A stretch of 11,749 nt of DNA from Promethearchaeum sp. (GCA_030611625.1 JAUWPK010000063.1:1-11749), one strand, 5' to 3'. Positions 1-6,055 are shown, numbered from the stretch's first letter. Translations and numbers: made by a program. The notes: generated from the sequence alone by a model not told the origin.

Positions 1-960
1 ATTCATATCATCAAATTTCAACAATTTGATAGGGTTAAAATTTAAATCCAATATTTGGAGATGCTGGAACCAATCACCCGGACCGGAATAATTGCTACCC
101 ATTAAATAAATTCTCTCTCCTAATACTCGTACACTCGTCATTTGTGTCATTATTGGATGATCCGCTGTCAAGTTAAATAATGTTCGAGCTCCAGATTCTG
201 TGGGTTCGATCTTATAGATCCTTCCTCCGTAACTAAAAGCCATATTTCCATCATACCCAGCATAATATAGGTTATTATCCTCTGGATTATAGGTCAGACT
301 TTTCGGAATTGAAAAAGTCCAAGAATCTAGTGCTAAAAGAGTGAAATTCCATGATGACGTGCCCGATTCAAGATCAAAATCATAAATAATCGTGTCCAAT
401 TCAATAGATGAATATATCGATAGGAATAATCGATTCGAATCTGTGGGATGGAATGCCATTCGGGCTATAATTGTAGTTGAATTCTCTCGAATTGTTATAT
501 TTTCAAGGATTTCTCCTGTATTTGCATCAATTTTTCGCAGAAAACTTGAATATGTTCCTGATATATTTGCGCAAAAGCAATTATATAAAACTGTTCCATT
601 TTCTCCCAAAACTAAACCCGAAGTAAAAAAATCATCATAAGGATCATCAATAGCCCATAATTTTGTGCCATTATGATGAATTCGAGTAATATATCGTCCC
701 AACCCATCAGTTCCATTCATCATACCCAATACATAAACATCACGGCTTAAGGGATCTGCTATAGATTCAGTCGCATAATTATAACTAATCCCTGTTCCTA
801 TTCCTACAACCCAGTCTTCATCAGAAAGTTTCATTGGTTCAGTGACGTCCAAAGCTGTAACATTGGCACATCCTGAAACCATAAGCGAAATTATTATCAA
901 TGAAAAAACACTCAAACTTAAACGATGTATTTTAATCATGCAACTATATTGGTTTTTCAT
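1..960 (-). CDS. Secreted lipoprotein with beta-propeller-like repeats, 3' end missing
   Basis: The minus frame is open from the ATG at 960 to the left edge (320 codons, no stop), so the C-terminus is outside the window. An AAAGGA Shine-Dalgarno at 970-975, nine bases upstream, supports this start; an ATG at 939 is an alternative. The N-terminus has basic residues, a hydrophobic stretch (about 14-28) and a lipobox ending V28-S29-G30-C31, so Cys31 would be lipidated and the protein anchored outside the cell. The mature part has beta-rich blocks with Gly-Thr/His-Asn-Gly-Thr turns (for example VYVLGMMNGTDG and ITRIHHNGTKLW) resembling SBBP/PQQ-type propeller blades. I count ten N-x-S/T sequons, as expected of an archaeal glycosylated surface protein. 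Ligand and role are unknown. No partner gene is adjacent; the histone gene upstream is separated by about 230 bases and a T-rich tract. Confidence 0.85.
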   Translation of the reverse strand, partial: MKNQYSCMIKIHRLSLSVFSLIIISLMVSGCANVTALDVTEPMKLSDEDWVVGIGTGISYNYATESIADPLSRDVYVLGMMNGTDGLGRYITRIHHNGTKLWAIDDPYDDFFTSGLVLGENGTVLYNCFCANISGTYSSFLRKIDANTGEILENITIRENSTTIIARMAFHPTDSNRLFLSIYSSIELDTIIYDFDLESGTSSWNFTLLALDSWTFSIPKSLTYNPEDNNLYYAGYDGNMAFSYGGRIYKIEPTESGARTLFNLTADHPIMTQMTSVRVLGERIYLMGSNYSGPGDWFQHLQILDLNFNPIKLLKFDDMN

Positions 961-1075
961 ATAAATAAATCCTTTGTCGATGTTCACACATAAAAAACCA
1001 TAGTCTACCATTGAAGCTAAGGAGTTTGATGTTTAGCCTAAGTAAATATGAATAACTATTCAAAAGTAATTATTT

Positions 1076-1106
1076 TGATATGATGCATTTCATCAGTATG
1101 ATATCA
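1076..1106. repeat. Nested inverted repeat upstream of the lipoprotein gene
   Basis: TGATAT (1076-1081) pairs with ATATCA (1101-1106). Inside them TGATG (1081-1085) pairs with CATCA (1091-1095) around a five-base loop. The palindrome ATGATATCAT overlaps at 1098-1107. The element lies about 115-145 bases upstream of the lipoprotein start and downstream of the histone T-tract, so it could be an operator. Short AT-rich inverted repeats also arise by chance. Confidence 0.3.
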
Positions 1107-1150
1107 TGGTTGAAATACAAAATCGATAAATCAAATTAATTGTTTAATAA

Positions 1151-1167
1151 GAAAGAAAGAAAAAAAA
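1151..1167 (-). terminator. T-rich terminator after the histone gene
   Basis: On the minus strand this is a run of T broken by single C bases, with eight consecutive T, starting about 27 bases beyond the histone stop. Archaeal RNA polymerase terminates at such T-tracts without needing a hairpin. It would separate the histone transcript from the lipoprotein gene. Confidence 0.5.
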
Positions 1168-1193
1168 TAATAATACCTCTAATAGAATAGATT

Positions 1194-1412
1194 TTAAAGG
1201 TATTTGATTGCTAAGTCCATATCTTCTTTAGCAATTTTCTTACGTTTAGCGTGGTGGGCGAACCCTAATGCTTTTTTAGTCAATGTGGTTGCAGTTTTTT
1301 CTAAATCGATGATTAAGAGTTCTACTGCATCCCGGGCAACAATGTTGGCACCGGATTTCTTCATTAATTTTCTAACAGGTGACCATGCAAATGATCGTTT
1401 TTTCTTTGCCAT
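1194..1412 (-). CDS. Archaeal histone (HMfB family)
   Basis: A 72-residue single histone fold that dimerises and wraps or compacts DNA in the nucleoid. Three helices are recognisable: alpha1 around SPVRKLMKKSG (11-21), the long alpha2 from about D28 to H54, and alpha3 around EDMDLAIKYL (63-72). The L2 loop has the basic AKRKKI signature (55-60) corresponding to the RKT region of HMfB, and L1 has NIVARDA. It is slightly longer than HMfA/HMfB because of a basic N-terminal extension (MAKKKRSFAW); the C-terminus stops right at the end of alpha3, with no tail. A GGAG Shine-Dalgarno (1424-1427) lies 11 bases before the ATG. An upstream out-of-frame ATG at 1418-1420 cannot encode the histone. The gene is monocistronic by context, with a promoter-like element near 1540 and a T-tract downstream. 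Confidence 0.95.
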   Translation of the reverse strand: MAKKKRSFAWSPVRKLMKKSGANIVARDAVELLIIDLEKTATTLTKKALGFAHHAKRKKIAKEDMDLAIKYL

Positions 1413-1538
1413 TTTTTTTCATTCTCCGCGTATTACGGATTGAAAACCATTAAAAATTATTGAAGCATCAGCAAAAATGGTTATTTTTGTCGATGTTATA
1501 ATGAAATTTTCAACCTATTTTAATAATTGTAAACTGAG

Positions 1539-1548
1539 TATTTAAATG
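1539..1548 (-). promoter_or_regulatory. TATA box of the histone gene
   Basis: On the minus strand this reads CATTTAAATA, preceded by the A-rich ACTTCAAAA that could serve as a BRE. The transcription start would fall near 1515, giving a leader of about 100 bases. The match is by eye in AT-rich sequence. Confidence 0.4.
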
Positions 1549-1560
1549 TTTTGAAGTTTT

Positions 1561-1880
1561 TTGAGAAATTGATAAAAATTGGGAAGGAAATCTGAAAATT
1601 GTATAGAAGGAAAAAGACCTTTGAAAAAAATTTAAAAATGTAATTGATAACAAAATTAAAACGACAAAAAAACCTTCAAAATGGATCAGTGGTGTTTTAG
1701 GAAAATATTTTTGAGTTGGAAGGAAAATTTTTTACGGAGGCAAAAAAAAAATTAACCTTATTGACCGATGTAGGAAATTAAAAATAATCGATTTATCGTA
1801 AATTTAAGGCATAAAACCAAGAAAAAATTTAAAATTATGGATGAAAAAATCAATTTCCAAAAAACATAACATGAATAATG
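1561..1880. other. AT-rich intergenic stretch without a gene
   Basis: This is the middle of the 533-base gap between the divergent histone and antitoxin genes. It is A-rich on the plus strand, with several A7-A10 runs. I find no ORF of useful length, no tRNA-like cloverleaf and no strong hairpin. A GGAGG at 1737-1741 is followed by an A-run with no start codon leading into an open frame. An inverted repeat AACAT/ATGTT (1868-1872 and 1878-1882) lies at its right end. Confidence 0.6.
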
Positions 1881-1900
1881 TTTTATACATGTAATCACAT

Positions 1901-1908
1901 ATTTATAC
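1901..1908 (+). promoter_or_regulatory. TATA box of the vapBC operon
   Basis: ATTTATAC lies about 40 bases before the antitoxin ATG, which puts the transcription start near 1930. A second candidate, TTTTATAC at 1881-1888, would start transcription near 1910. With the first choice, the palindrome at 1913-1932 falls between TATA box and start site. Confidence 0.45.
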
Positions 1909-1912
1909 AGAG

Positions 1913-1932
1913 ATTATGTGAATTCACATAAT
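1913..1932. promoter_or_regulatory. 20-base perfect palindrome, probable VapB operator
   Basis: ATTATGTGAATTCACATAAT is identical on both strands. It lies just downstream of the TATA box and ends 13 bases before the antitoxin ATG. A related half-site, TCACATATT (1895-1903, one mismatch to TCACATAAT), lies upstream beside the TATA box. Antitoxins commonly bind palindromes in their own promoters, so VapB autoregulation is the natural reading. Binding is inferred. Confidence 0.7.
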
Positions 1933-1945
1933 TAGGAAAAATAAC

Positions 1946-2173
1946 ATGACAAACATAACTCTTTCGGTATCTCAGAAATTAAAAGAAGAAATGGAGAAAT
2001 TTCCTGAAATTAACTGGTCAGAGGTAGCACGAGCAGCTTTTAGACAAAAAATAGCTGATTTAAAATTTATTCAATCATTTAAAAAAAGAAGTGAAATAAC
2101 TCCTGATGATGCTGAAAAATTAGGAAGAGAGGTCAGTGCACTTATGATGGAGCATTATAAGGTGCCTAAATGA
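1946..2173 (+). CDS. VapB-type antitoxin
   Basis: A 75-residue protein expected to bind and neutralise the PIN-domain toxin encoded immediately downstream and to repress its own promoter. It opens with a beta-strand pattern (NITLSVSQKLKEEMEKFPEI, 3-22), followed by NWSEVARAAFRQKI (23-36), the usual core of archaeal VapB antitoxins with a ribbon-helix-helix-like N-terminus. The charged C-terminal part (about 40-75) would be the toxin-binding arm. An AGGA Shine-Dalgarno at 1934-1937 is well placed for the ATG. The stop overlaps the toxin start as ATGA, so the two genes are translationally coupled. The palindrome at 1913-1932 is its likely operator. The exact antitoxin subfamily cannot be settled by eye. 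Confidence 0.88.
   Translation: MTNITLSVSQKLKEEMEKFPEINWSEVARAAFRQKIADLKFIQSFKKRSEITPDDAEKLGREVSALMMEHYKVPK
2161..2164 (+). promoter_or_regulatory. GGTG ribosome-binding site of the toxin gene
   Basis: GGTG lies five bases before the toxin ATG, inside the end of the antitoxin coding sequence. It belongs to the GGTG group of Shine-Dalgarno sequences in this window and confirms the toxin start at 2170. Confidence 0.6.
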
Positions 2174-2580
2174 TTAAATTAGTGATAGATGCGAATATTC
2201 TATTTGCTGCTTTAATAAAGAATAGTAAAACAGCAGAATTAATATTAGAGAAGCAAATTACCCTTTTTGCTCCAGAATTTCTAATTGAAGAATTCTCGAA
2301 ATACCGTAGTGTAATTTTAAAAAAAATGCATAGGACAGAAGATGAATTTAATCGCTTTCTAAAAATATTAAGAAGTAGAATAAGGATAATAAAAAAGGAA
2401 GAAATCGAACCTTTCATAAAAAGTGCTATCCAATTTTCACCTGATCCAAAAGATTCATTGTATTTTGCATTAGCATTAAGATTAAAAATCCCTATTTGGT
2501 CAAACGATAAAAGATTAAAGAATCAAAATGAAGTTCAAATTCTAAATACAAATGAATTAATAAGAAAACTTCTATTATAA
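2170..2580 (+). CDS. VapC-type toxin, PIN_2-like ribonuclease
   Basis: A 136-residue PIN-domain protein, expected to be a metal-dependent endoribonuclease that acts on RNA in the cytoplasm unless held by the antitoxin. The acidic-site residues are visible: D7 in VIDANILF, E40/E41 in FLIEEFSKY, D95 in SPDPKDSLYFALAL, and N112/D113 in IPIWSNDKRLK. The VIDAN opening, the APEFLIEE stretch and the IWSNDKRL ending are the pattern of the PIN_2 family. All catalytic positions are present and the length is normal for the family, so it looks intact. It starts within the antitoxin stop (ATGA). Its RNA target cannot be read from sequence. A short T6 run follows the stop. Confidence 0.9.
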   Translation: MIKLVIDANILFAALIKNSKTAELILEKQITLFAPEFLIEEFSKYRSVILKKMHRTEDEFNRFLKILRSRIRIIKKEEIEPFIKSAIQFSPDPKDSLYFALALRLKIPIWSNDKRLKNQNEVQILNTNELIRKLLL

Positions 2581-2584
2581 CCCA

Positions 2585-2590
2585 TTTTTT
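2585..2590 (+). terminator. Weak T-run after vapC
   Basis: Six T in a row, flanked by C runs, begin four bases after the toxin stop. It is a minimal archaeal-style termination signal between convergent genes. Confidence 0.3.
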
Positions 2591-2603
2591 CCCACTAGAT
2601 CTA

Positions 2604-2960
2604 TCAATATAATTTTTCACAACAAAAGACATTTTCATCGAGAATATCGAGTGATTGGAGATTTTTTGTCAAATTTTGAAAATATTCAGAGGATCTATCA
2701 AATAAAAGTTTCCAGATTCGACTTTTTTTGTCAATTTGGAACTTTAATATATCGCTATCAGGATTTTCTTCTTGTGTTGGGGAAAAAATATAATTGATGG
2801 TCACAAATTCAAATCCACGTAAATCCTTCTCGTATTTAGCAGTGAATTCAATTTCGGGAGTTTTAATAGTAATATAAAAGAGTTTTTTCAAGTCGTTGAA
2901 CGATTTTCCATTATTATTAAGGATATCGAGCACGAGATTGGTAAATTTTGAGCAATTCAT
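2604..2960 (-). CDS. Small hypothetical protein
   Basis: A 118-residue protein I do not recognise. It has no signal peptide or membrane segment. The N-terminal part is helical and ends near NNNGKSFNDLKKLF; the middle (about 29-75) alternates hydrophobic and charged residues like paired beta-strands (ITIKTPEIEFTAKY, FEFVTINYIF, DILKFQID); the last third is helical with a CC pair four residues before the end. The amphipathic pattern argues for a real soluble alpha/beta protein. No clear Shine-Dalgarno precedes the ATG, so the start is less certain than for its neighbours. It is convergent with the toxin gene (24-base gap) and lies downstream of the acyltransferase, from which a T-rich tract separates it. 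Nothing in the context assigns a function. Confidence 0.6.
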   Translation of the reverse strand: MNCSKFTNLVLDILNNNGKSFNDLKKLFYITIKTPEIEFTAKYEKDLRGFEFVTINYIFSPTQEENPDSDILKFQIDKKSRIWKLLFDRSSEYFQNLTKNLQSLDILDENVFCCEKLY

Positions 2961-3042
2961 CTAGTAAAGCGTGTTAGACGAGTTAAAATAACTATATGAG
3001 TGCAATGAATTATTAAAAAAGTAATAATAACTAATGAAATAG

Positions 3043-3060
3043 AATAAGAAAAGGAAAAAA
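3043..3060 (-). terminator. T-rich terminator after the acyltransferase gene
   Basis: The minus strand reads TTTTTTCCTTTTCTTATT directly after the acyltransferase stop. This pyrimidine tract suits archaeal intrinsic termination and argues that the small gene at 2604-2960 has its own promoter. Confidence 0.45.
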
Positions 3061-3064
3061 GGAT

Positions 3065-3847
3065 TTAATTTTCTAAAACAGGAGATTTCTTAATTCCAAC
3101 CGGGTAAATTTCTTCAGATTTATAGGTTTTAATTGATTTAGGCTCACCTTTGTAGAATAGATCTGAAATATCTTTTCTCATCAATTCAGTAAATTTCTTC
3201 GCATTTTCATAATTTAATTTCCATGATGGATCTGGATATCGCGGTTTTCCAATATGAACTTCAACGTTGCGCCCTACTTCTAATTTAAATGAGTTCTTTA
3301 TTCCTACAGGTATATAAGGGATTTGGTGTTCTATACAAAGTCGTGCAGTTCCTGTATGGAATCGTCGAAGTTGACCATTTTTTGTTCGGGTCCCCTCAGG
3401 AAACATCCCAACTATTTCACCTTTGTCTAATTCCTTCTTAATTAGCCGGATTGCATTTTGATCTGATTGACCTCTGCGAATAGGAATAGATCCGGAGCTT
3501 TGTAGGATAGGGCGGAAAAAGGGATATTTATAGTTTTCCATTTTTGAAACCCAATGGACTTTACGCGGAACATTGCATGCAGATAGGAACGGATCTAGAG
3601 CATGACTATGATTTGGAACAAATATAGCGGCGCCTTTTTGTGGAATATTTGAGACTCCGGTAACTTTTCCTGGCCACAATTTGCGTTTTGCAAATCGTAC
3701 TAGGCGCCATGCGAGCCAATAGAAGCGAGTATCCATGAAATCTAAGATTCCAATTTTGCGGTAAAATTTTCTTAATCGTGGGACAAAATAATCTAATATA
3801 TTGTATTGGATTATATGTTTAGTCAATTTTTTAACCATTTTTGCCAT
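3065..3847 (-). CDS. plsC: PlsC-like 1-acylglycerol-3-phosphate O-acyltransferase
   Basis: A 260-residue member of the LPLAT/PlsC family, which transfers a fatty acyl group to lysophosphatidic acid or a related acceptor at the membrane. The family motifs appear in order: NHSHALD (79-85, the catalytic H80-x4-D85), GSIPIRRG (119-126), FPEGTRT (149-155) and IPYIPVGI (176-183). The roughly 58-residue N-terminal region, with an aromatic and basic patch (RFYWLAWRLVRFAKRKLW, 41-58), is probably a membrane-interacting helix rather than a cleaved signal. A GGTG Shine-Dalgarno (3854-3857) supports the ATG at 3847; M4 is a weaker alternative. All motif residues are intact, so activity is plausible. Ester-linked acylation is a bacterial and eukaryotic reaction; archaeal core lipids are ethers, so the acceptor is an open question. 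The exact substrate within the family cannot be inferred. Confidence 0.9.
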   Translation of the reverse strand: MAKMVKKLTKHIIQYNILDYFVPRLRKFYRKIGILDFMDTRFYWLAWRLVRFAKRKLWPGKVTGVSNIPQKGAAIFVPNHSHALDPFLSACNVPRKVHWVSKMENYKYPFFRPILQSSGSIPIRRGQSDQNAIRLIKKELDKGEIVGMFPEGTRTKNGQLRRFHTGTARLCIEHQIPYIPVGIKNSFKLEVGRNVEVHIGKPRYPDPSWKLNYENAKKFTELMRKDISDLFYKGEPKSIKTYKSEEIYPVGIKKSPVLEN

Positions 3848-3853
3848 TTATCG

Positions 3854-3857
3854 CACC
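3854..3857 (-). promoter_or_regulatory. GGTG ribosome-binding site of the acyltransferase gene
   Basis: GGTG on the minus strand lies six bases before the ATG at 3847, which favours that codon over the in-frame ATG at 3838. Confidence 0.5.
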
Positions 3858-3872
3858 AAATCTTTGAATGTT

Positions 3873-3891
3873 GAAACATTACTGATGTTTC
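3873..3891. repeat. Inverted repeat in the acyltransferase leader
   Basis: GAAACAT (3873-3879) pairs with ATGTTTC (3885-3891) across five bases, 26-44 bases upstream of the start codon. It could be an operator or a small leader hairpin. No T-run follows on the minus strand, so it is not a terminator. Confidence 0.4.
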
Positions 3892-3902
3892 TTTTAATTA
3901 AC

Positions 3903-3920
3903 TAATTGATTAATCAATTA
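3903..3920. repeat. 18-base perfect palindrome in a TTAATTAA-rich block
   Basis: TAATTGATTAATCAATTA is a perfect palindrome inside a run of related TTAATTAA-type words (about 3894-3939) that supplies several TATA-like sequences for the minus-strand acyltransferase gene. Low complexity makes chance symmetry likelier than for the vapBC palindrome. Confidence 0.4.
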
Positions 3921-3939
3921 ATTAATCACTTAATTAATA

Positions 3940-4197
3940 CTTTCCTTTCATATTATTTAAACTAAATGCAAAAAATAATCTCGGATTTATATCAATAATA
4001 AAATGTTTTAATGGTTTTAATAAAATGTATTCTGATTTTGTCAATTAGGGTGAGCCGGAGTTTTTCATAAGTTTGAGTCAATATTTTGACATTTCAACAA
4101 CTTTGGGAATTTAGATAATATATAGAGTAATATGTTGTCAATATGTTGGAATAGAAATTTTCTTAGTTAGTATAAATAAAATTATAATTCCAGAAAT
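3940..4197. other. Intergenic remainder without a gene
   Basis: With the repeats above, this makes up the 350-base gap between the acyltransferase and phosphatase genes. I see no ORF and no RNA gene. Minor features are a direct repeat AATAAAATGT (3997-4006 and 4019-4028), an inverted repeat GTCAA/TTGAC (4077-4081 and 4086-4090) and a duplicated ATATGTTG near 4130-4148. None has a clear role. Confidence 0.5.
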
Positions 4198-4905
4198 CTA
4201 TTTCATCCACCAATAAGGATAGTCTACTTCAATATTACCCATTTTGGAATAAAATTTCATTTTATCATCTAAAAATTGTAAGATAAATCCATCTAAATAT
4301 TGAATCCATTCATTAGTAGTAAGATCTCCTGACCAATAAAATTGAGAAATAATTACTTGAAAATCATGAGTAACAAACACATCTACTGCTTTTTTTTTTT
4401 GAGTTTTTATTATATTCTTAATATCTCTTGCCATTCTTTTTGCAACAGCTAAAGGGGGTTCAATTGCATCTTCACTATAGAATTGACCTATCCAGTAATC
4501 CATAAATTTCCTATTGGTTTTCTTTAAATATGTTTTAAATTTCTCAAAATCACAATTAACCATGAATAAACTTTCTAAACTCTCTATAGGGAAGGAATTA
4601 TTTTGCTTAGAATTTGAAATACCTTTTCTAATTTCAAGAGCTGTGTTTTTACAACGTTCTACTGGGCTATGAAAAAATCTATATTCAAATTTTTTTGGTA
4701 GATTCATTCCAAATTCAAATGCAGCATTACGTCCTCTTTCAGTTAAGTGTGCCTCAAATATTTCTTCAAGTTTTTCTGGTTCTTCTCTTTCAGAATGGCG
4801 GAGCATTATTATAGTGGGTGCGTCTTCTAATAATTCATGATTTTTTAATGTATATAGGAGTTGAATGGCGTTCCTTCCCCATGAAACCGATTTTAACGTA
4901 TTCAT
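4198..4905 (-). CDS. Histidine phosphatase superfamily protein
   Basis: A 235-residue protein of the phosphoglycerate-mutase-like (histidine phosphatase) fold, which removes phosphate through a phosphohistidine intermediate. The motifs are LRHSER (35-40; R36 and nucleophile H37), LTERGRNAA (54-62), HSPVERCKNTA (79-89; R84) and VTHDFQVI (178-185; second catalytic H180). The usual RHG is RHS here. E108 or E111 may act as proton donor. No signal peptide or membrane segment is evident, so it is cytoplasmic. The substrate (small-molecule phosphate, sugar phosphate or phosphoprotein) is not deducible. I see no good Shine-Dalgarno, but a TATA-like box lies about 60 bases upstream. An A11 run in the coding strand (4390-4400, encoding Gln-Lys-Lys-Lys at 169-172) could promote slippage. 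The gene stands alone: a gap of about 220 bases with a T-tract separates it from the methyltransferase. Confidence 0.87.
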   Translation of the reverse strand: MNTLKSVSWGRNAIQLLYTLKNHELLEDAPTIIMLRHSEREEPEKLEEIFEAHLTERGRNAAFEFGMNLPKKFEYRFFHSPVERCKNTALEIRKGISNSKQNNSFPIESLESLFMVNCDFEKFKTYLKKTNRKFMDYWIGQFYSEDAIEPPLAVAKRMARDIKNIIKTQKKKAVDVFVTHDFQVIISQFYWSGDLTTNEWIQYLDGFILQFLDDKMKFYSKMGNIEVDYPYWWMK

Positions 4906-4960
4906 ATTATATATTATTATTAAGTTTTGAGTAGTTTTTCAAATTTACGGAAGTTTTTTC

Positions 4961-4970
4961 ATTTATAACT
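4961..4970 (-). promoter_or_regulatory. TATA-like box of the phosphatase gene
   Basis: The minus strand reads AGTTATAAAT about 60 bases before the phosphatase ATG, giving a start site near 4937. It lies just beyond the T-tract that ends the methyltransferase transcript. Confidence 0.35.
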
Positions 4971-4996
4971 AATGAAAAGAATTTGAAAACTACACT

Positions 4997-5020
4997 AAAA
5001 GAAAAAGAAGAAAAAAGAAA
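4997..5020 (-). terminator. T/C-rich terminator after the methyltransferase gene
   Basis: The minus strand here is almost all T with single C bases, including a T6 run, about 100 bases beyond the methyltransferase stop and before the phosphatase promoter. Confidence 0.4.
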
Positions 5021-5123
5021 TTAATTAATAAATAAAATCTTACGTAATTCTTGTGCTCAAATTGTCAGTGTATAATAAATCCATTGTGAATTGTCGGTAT
5101 TATAGAAATGTGTCATTAAATAA

Positions 5124-5924
5124 TTAAGTCTGGTGTTTTCGAGCGATTTCTAATCTTTTCCGTGCAATTTCACAATATTTTTCTGAAATGTCTATACCGA
5201 TGTATTTCCTTTTTAGAATATATGCCATCTTCGTGGTAGTTCCTGCTCCATTCATCGGATCTAAAACAATATCTCCCTCGTTTGACCAAGAAATGATATG
5301 ATCTCTTACCAATTTTTCAGGAAATAATGCAGGATGCTCAAAAGCTATAGAATCCTTAGTCGTGTTCCCTCTTCCGGTTACATATCTCCATATATTAAAT
5401 CTCATCCCGAAAGGCGAAACTTCAATCCTACTTTTATCACCTTGGTGAGTCATTGTACCGTCTTTTTTTCTGCGCTTTTTACTAAAATTATATTGAGTTT
5501 TATTTGGTTTATCCTTTATCGGGTTAAATATCTTTGGTTTTCCCTTTGATAAGATGAACATGTATTCAAAAATTTGATGATAACGATTTTTTGAAGGATT
5601 AGAAAATCCGCTTTTTTGATAAATCATGGTATCGTGAAGATTAAATCCAATTTCTTTAAAAAAAAGAGCTTGACGAAAAGATGAACCTGTTTCTGAACCC
5701 TTTATGGTCGCATCCCCTATTATCCATACAAGAACTCCTCCTTTTTTAGAAACGCGATATAATTCTTTTGCAAGAATTTTAAAATCAAAATTATATCCTT
5801 GATAATCTCTTAATTTATCATATGGGGGGCTGGTAATTATCAAATCAATGCAATTTGGAGGAAAATTATTCAAAATCTTAACAGCATCACCGCAAATAAT
5901 CGTGTTCATCGCTTGTTCAAACAT
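5124..5924 (-). CDS. Beta-class site-specific DNA methyltransferase, no restriction partner seen
   Basis: A 266-residue amino-methyltransferase that transfers methyl from S-adenosylmethionine to the exocyclic amine of adenine or cytosine in DNA. Motif order is permuted as in the beta class: catalytic motif IV TSPPY (31-35) near the N-terminus, then a target-recognition region (about 115-190, with basic KKRRKKDG), HPALFPEKL (197-205), and S-adenosylmethionine motif I DPMNGAGTT (222-230) with GIDI (243-246) near the C-terminus. TSPPY is more typical of N4-cytosine enzymes but also occurs in N6-adenine enzymes, so the base is undecided. Length and motifs are complete. The ATG at 5924 has a weak GAGA-like site; M6 (5909), giving MNTIICGDAV, is a good alternative. 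No endonuclease gene lies on either side, so it may be an orphan regulatory enzyme or a remnant of a restriction system. Confidence 0.92.
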   Translation of the reverse strand: MFEQAMNTIICGDAVKILNNFPPNCIDLIITSPPYDKLRDYQGYNFDFKILAKELYRVSKKGGVLVWIIGDATIKGSETGSSFRQALFFKEIGFNLHDTMIYQKSGFSNPSKNRYHQIFEYMFILSKGKPKIFNPIKDKPNKTQYNFSKKRRKKDGTMTHQGDKSRIEVSPFGMRFNIWRYVTGRGNTTKDSIAFEHPALFPEKLVRDHIISWSNEGDIVLDPMNGAGTTTKMAYILKRKYIGIDISEKYCEIARKRLEIARKHQT

Positions 5925-5979
5925 TATAAACTCTTTTTTTATTGATTATTTTTGATTTTAATTTCTTCTAAAATTACTC

Positions 5980-6055
5980 CTAAAATATTATTAACAATAG
6001 CTTTCCTAAAATATTATTACAAACAGAATTCTAAAATATTATTATAAACAAAATT
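5980..6055. repeat. Direct-repeat array between divergent genes
   Basis: Two adjacent 25-base units (6006-6030 and 6031-6055) differ at two positions and begin CTAAAATATTATTA. A third, partial copy at 5980-6004 shares the first 14 bases and then diverges. The array occupies the 181-base promoter region shared by the methyltransferase and the three-gene operon. Each full unit ends AATT, so AATTCTA occurs at each unit's right edge (6027-6033 and 6052-6058). Confidence 0.7.
6041..6048 (+). promoter_or_regulatory. TATA-like box of the three-gene operon
   Basis: ATTATAAA inside the last direct repeat is the best TATA match on the plus strand. It predicts a start near 6070 and a leader of about 35 bases. 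TATTTATAA at 6099-6107 overlaps the start codon and is too close to serve. Confidence 0.35.

Noticed and set aside
392..640. Plus-strand ORF of 82 codons
   Set aside because: It lies wholly antisense within the lipoprotein gene, which has a signal sequence, lipobox and ribosome-binding site.
1204..1443. Plus-strand ORF of 79 codons
   Set aside because: Antisense to the histone gene, which is unmistakable.
1737..1741. GGAGG as a ribosome-binding site of a missed small gene
   Set aside because: No start codon at suitable distance opens a frame longer than a few codons.
2166..2417. Minus-strand ORF of 83 codons
   Set aside because: Antisense to the PIN toxin, whose catalytic residues are intact.
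3873..3891. Intrinsic terminator hairpin
   Set aside because: No T-run follows on the minus strand and it lies upstream of a gene.
3893..3939. TTAATTAA-type words as a CRISPR or satellite array
   Set aside because: The words are too short, irregular and low-complexity, with no spacers.
5334..5549. Plus-strand ORF of 71 codons
   Set aside because: Antisense to the methyltransferase.
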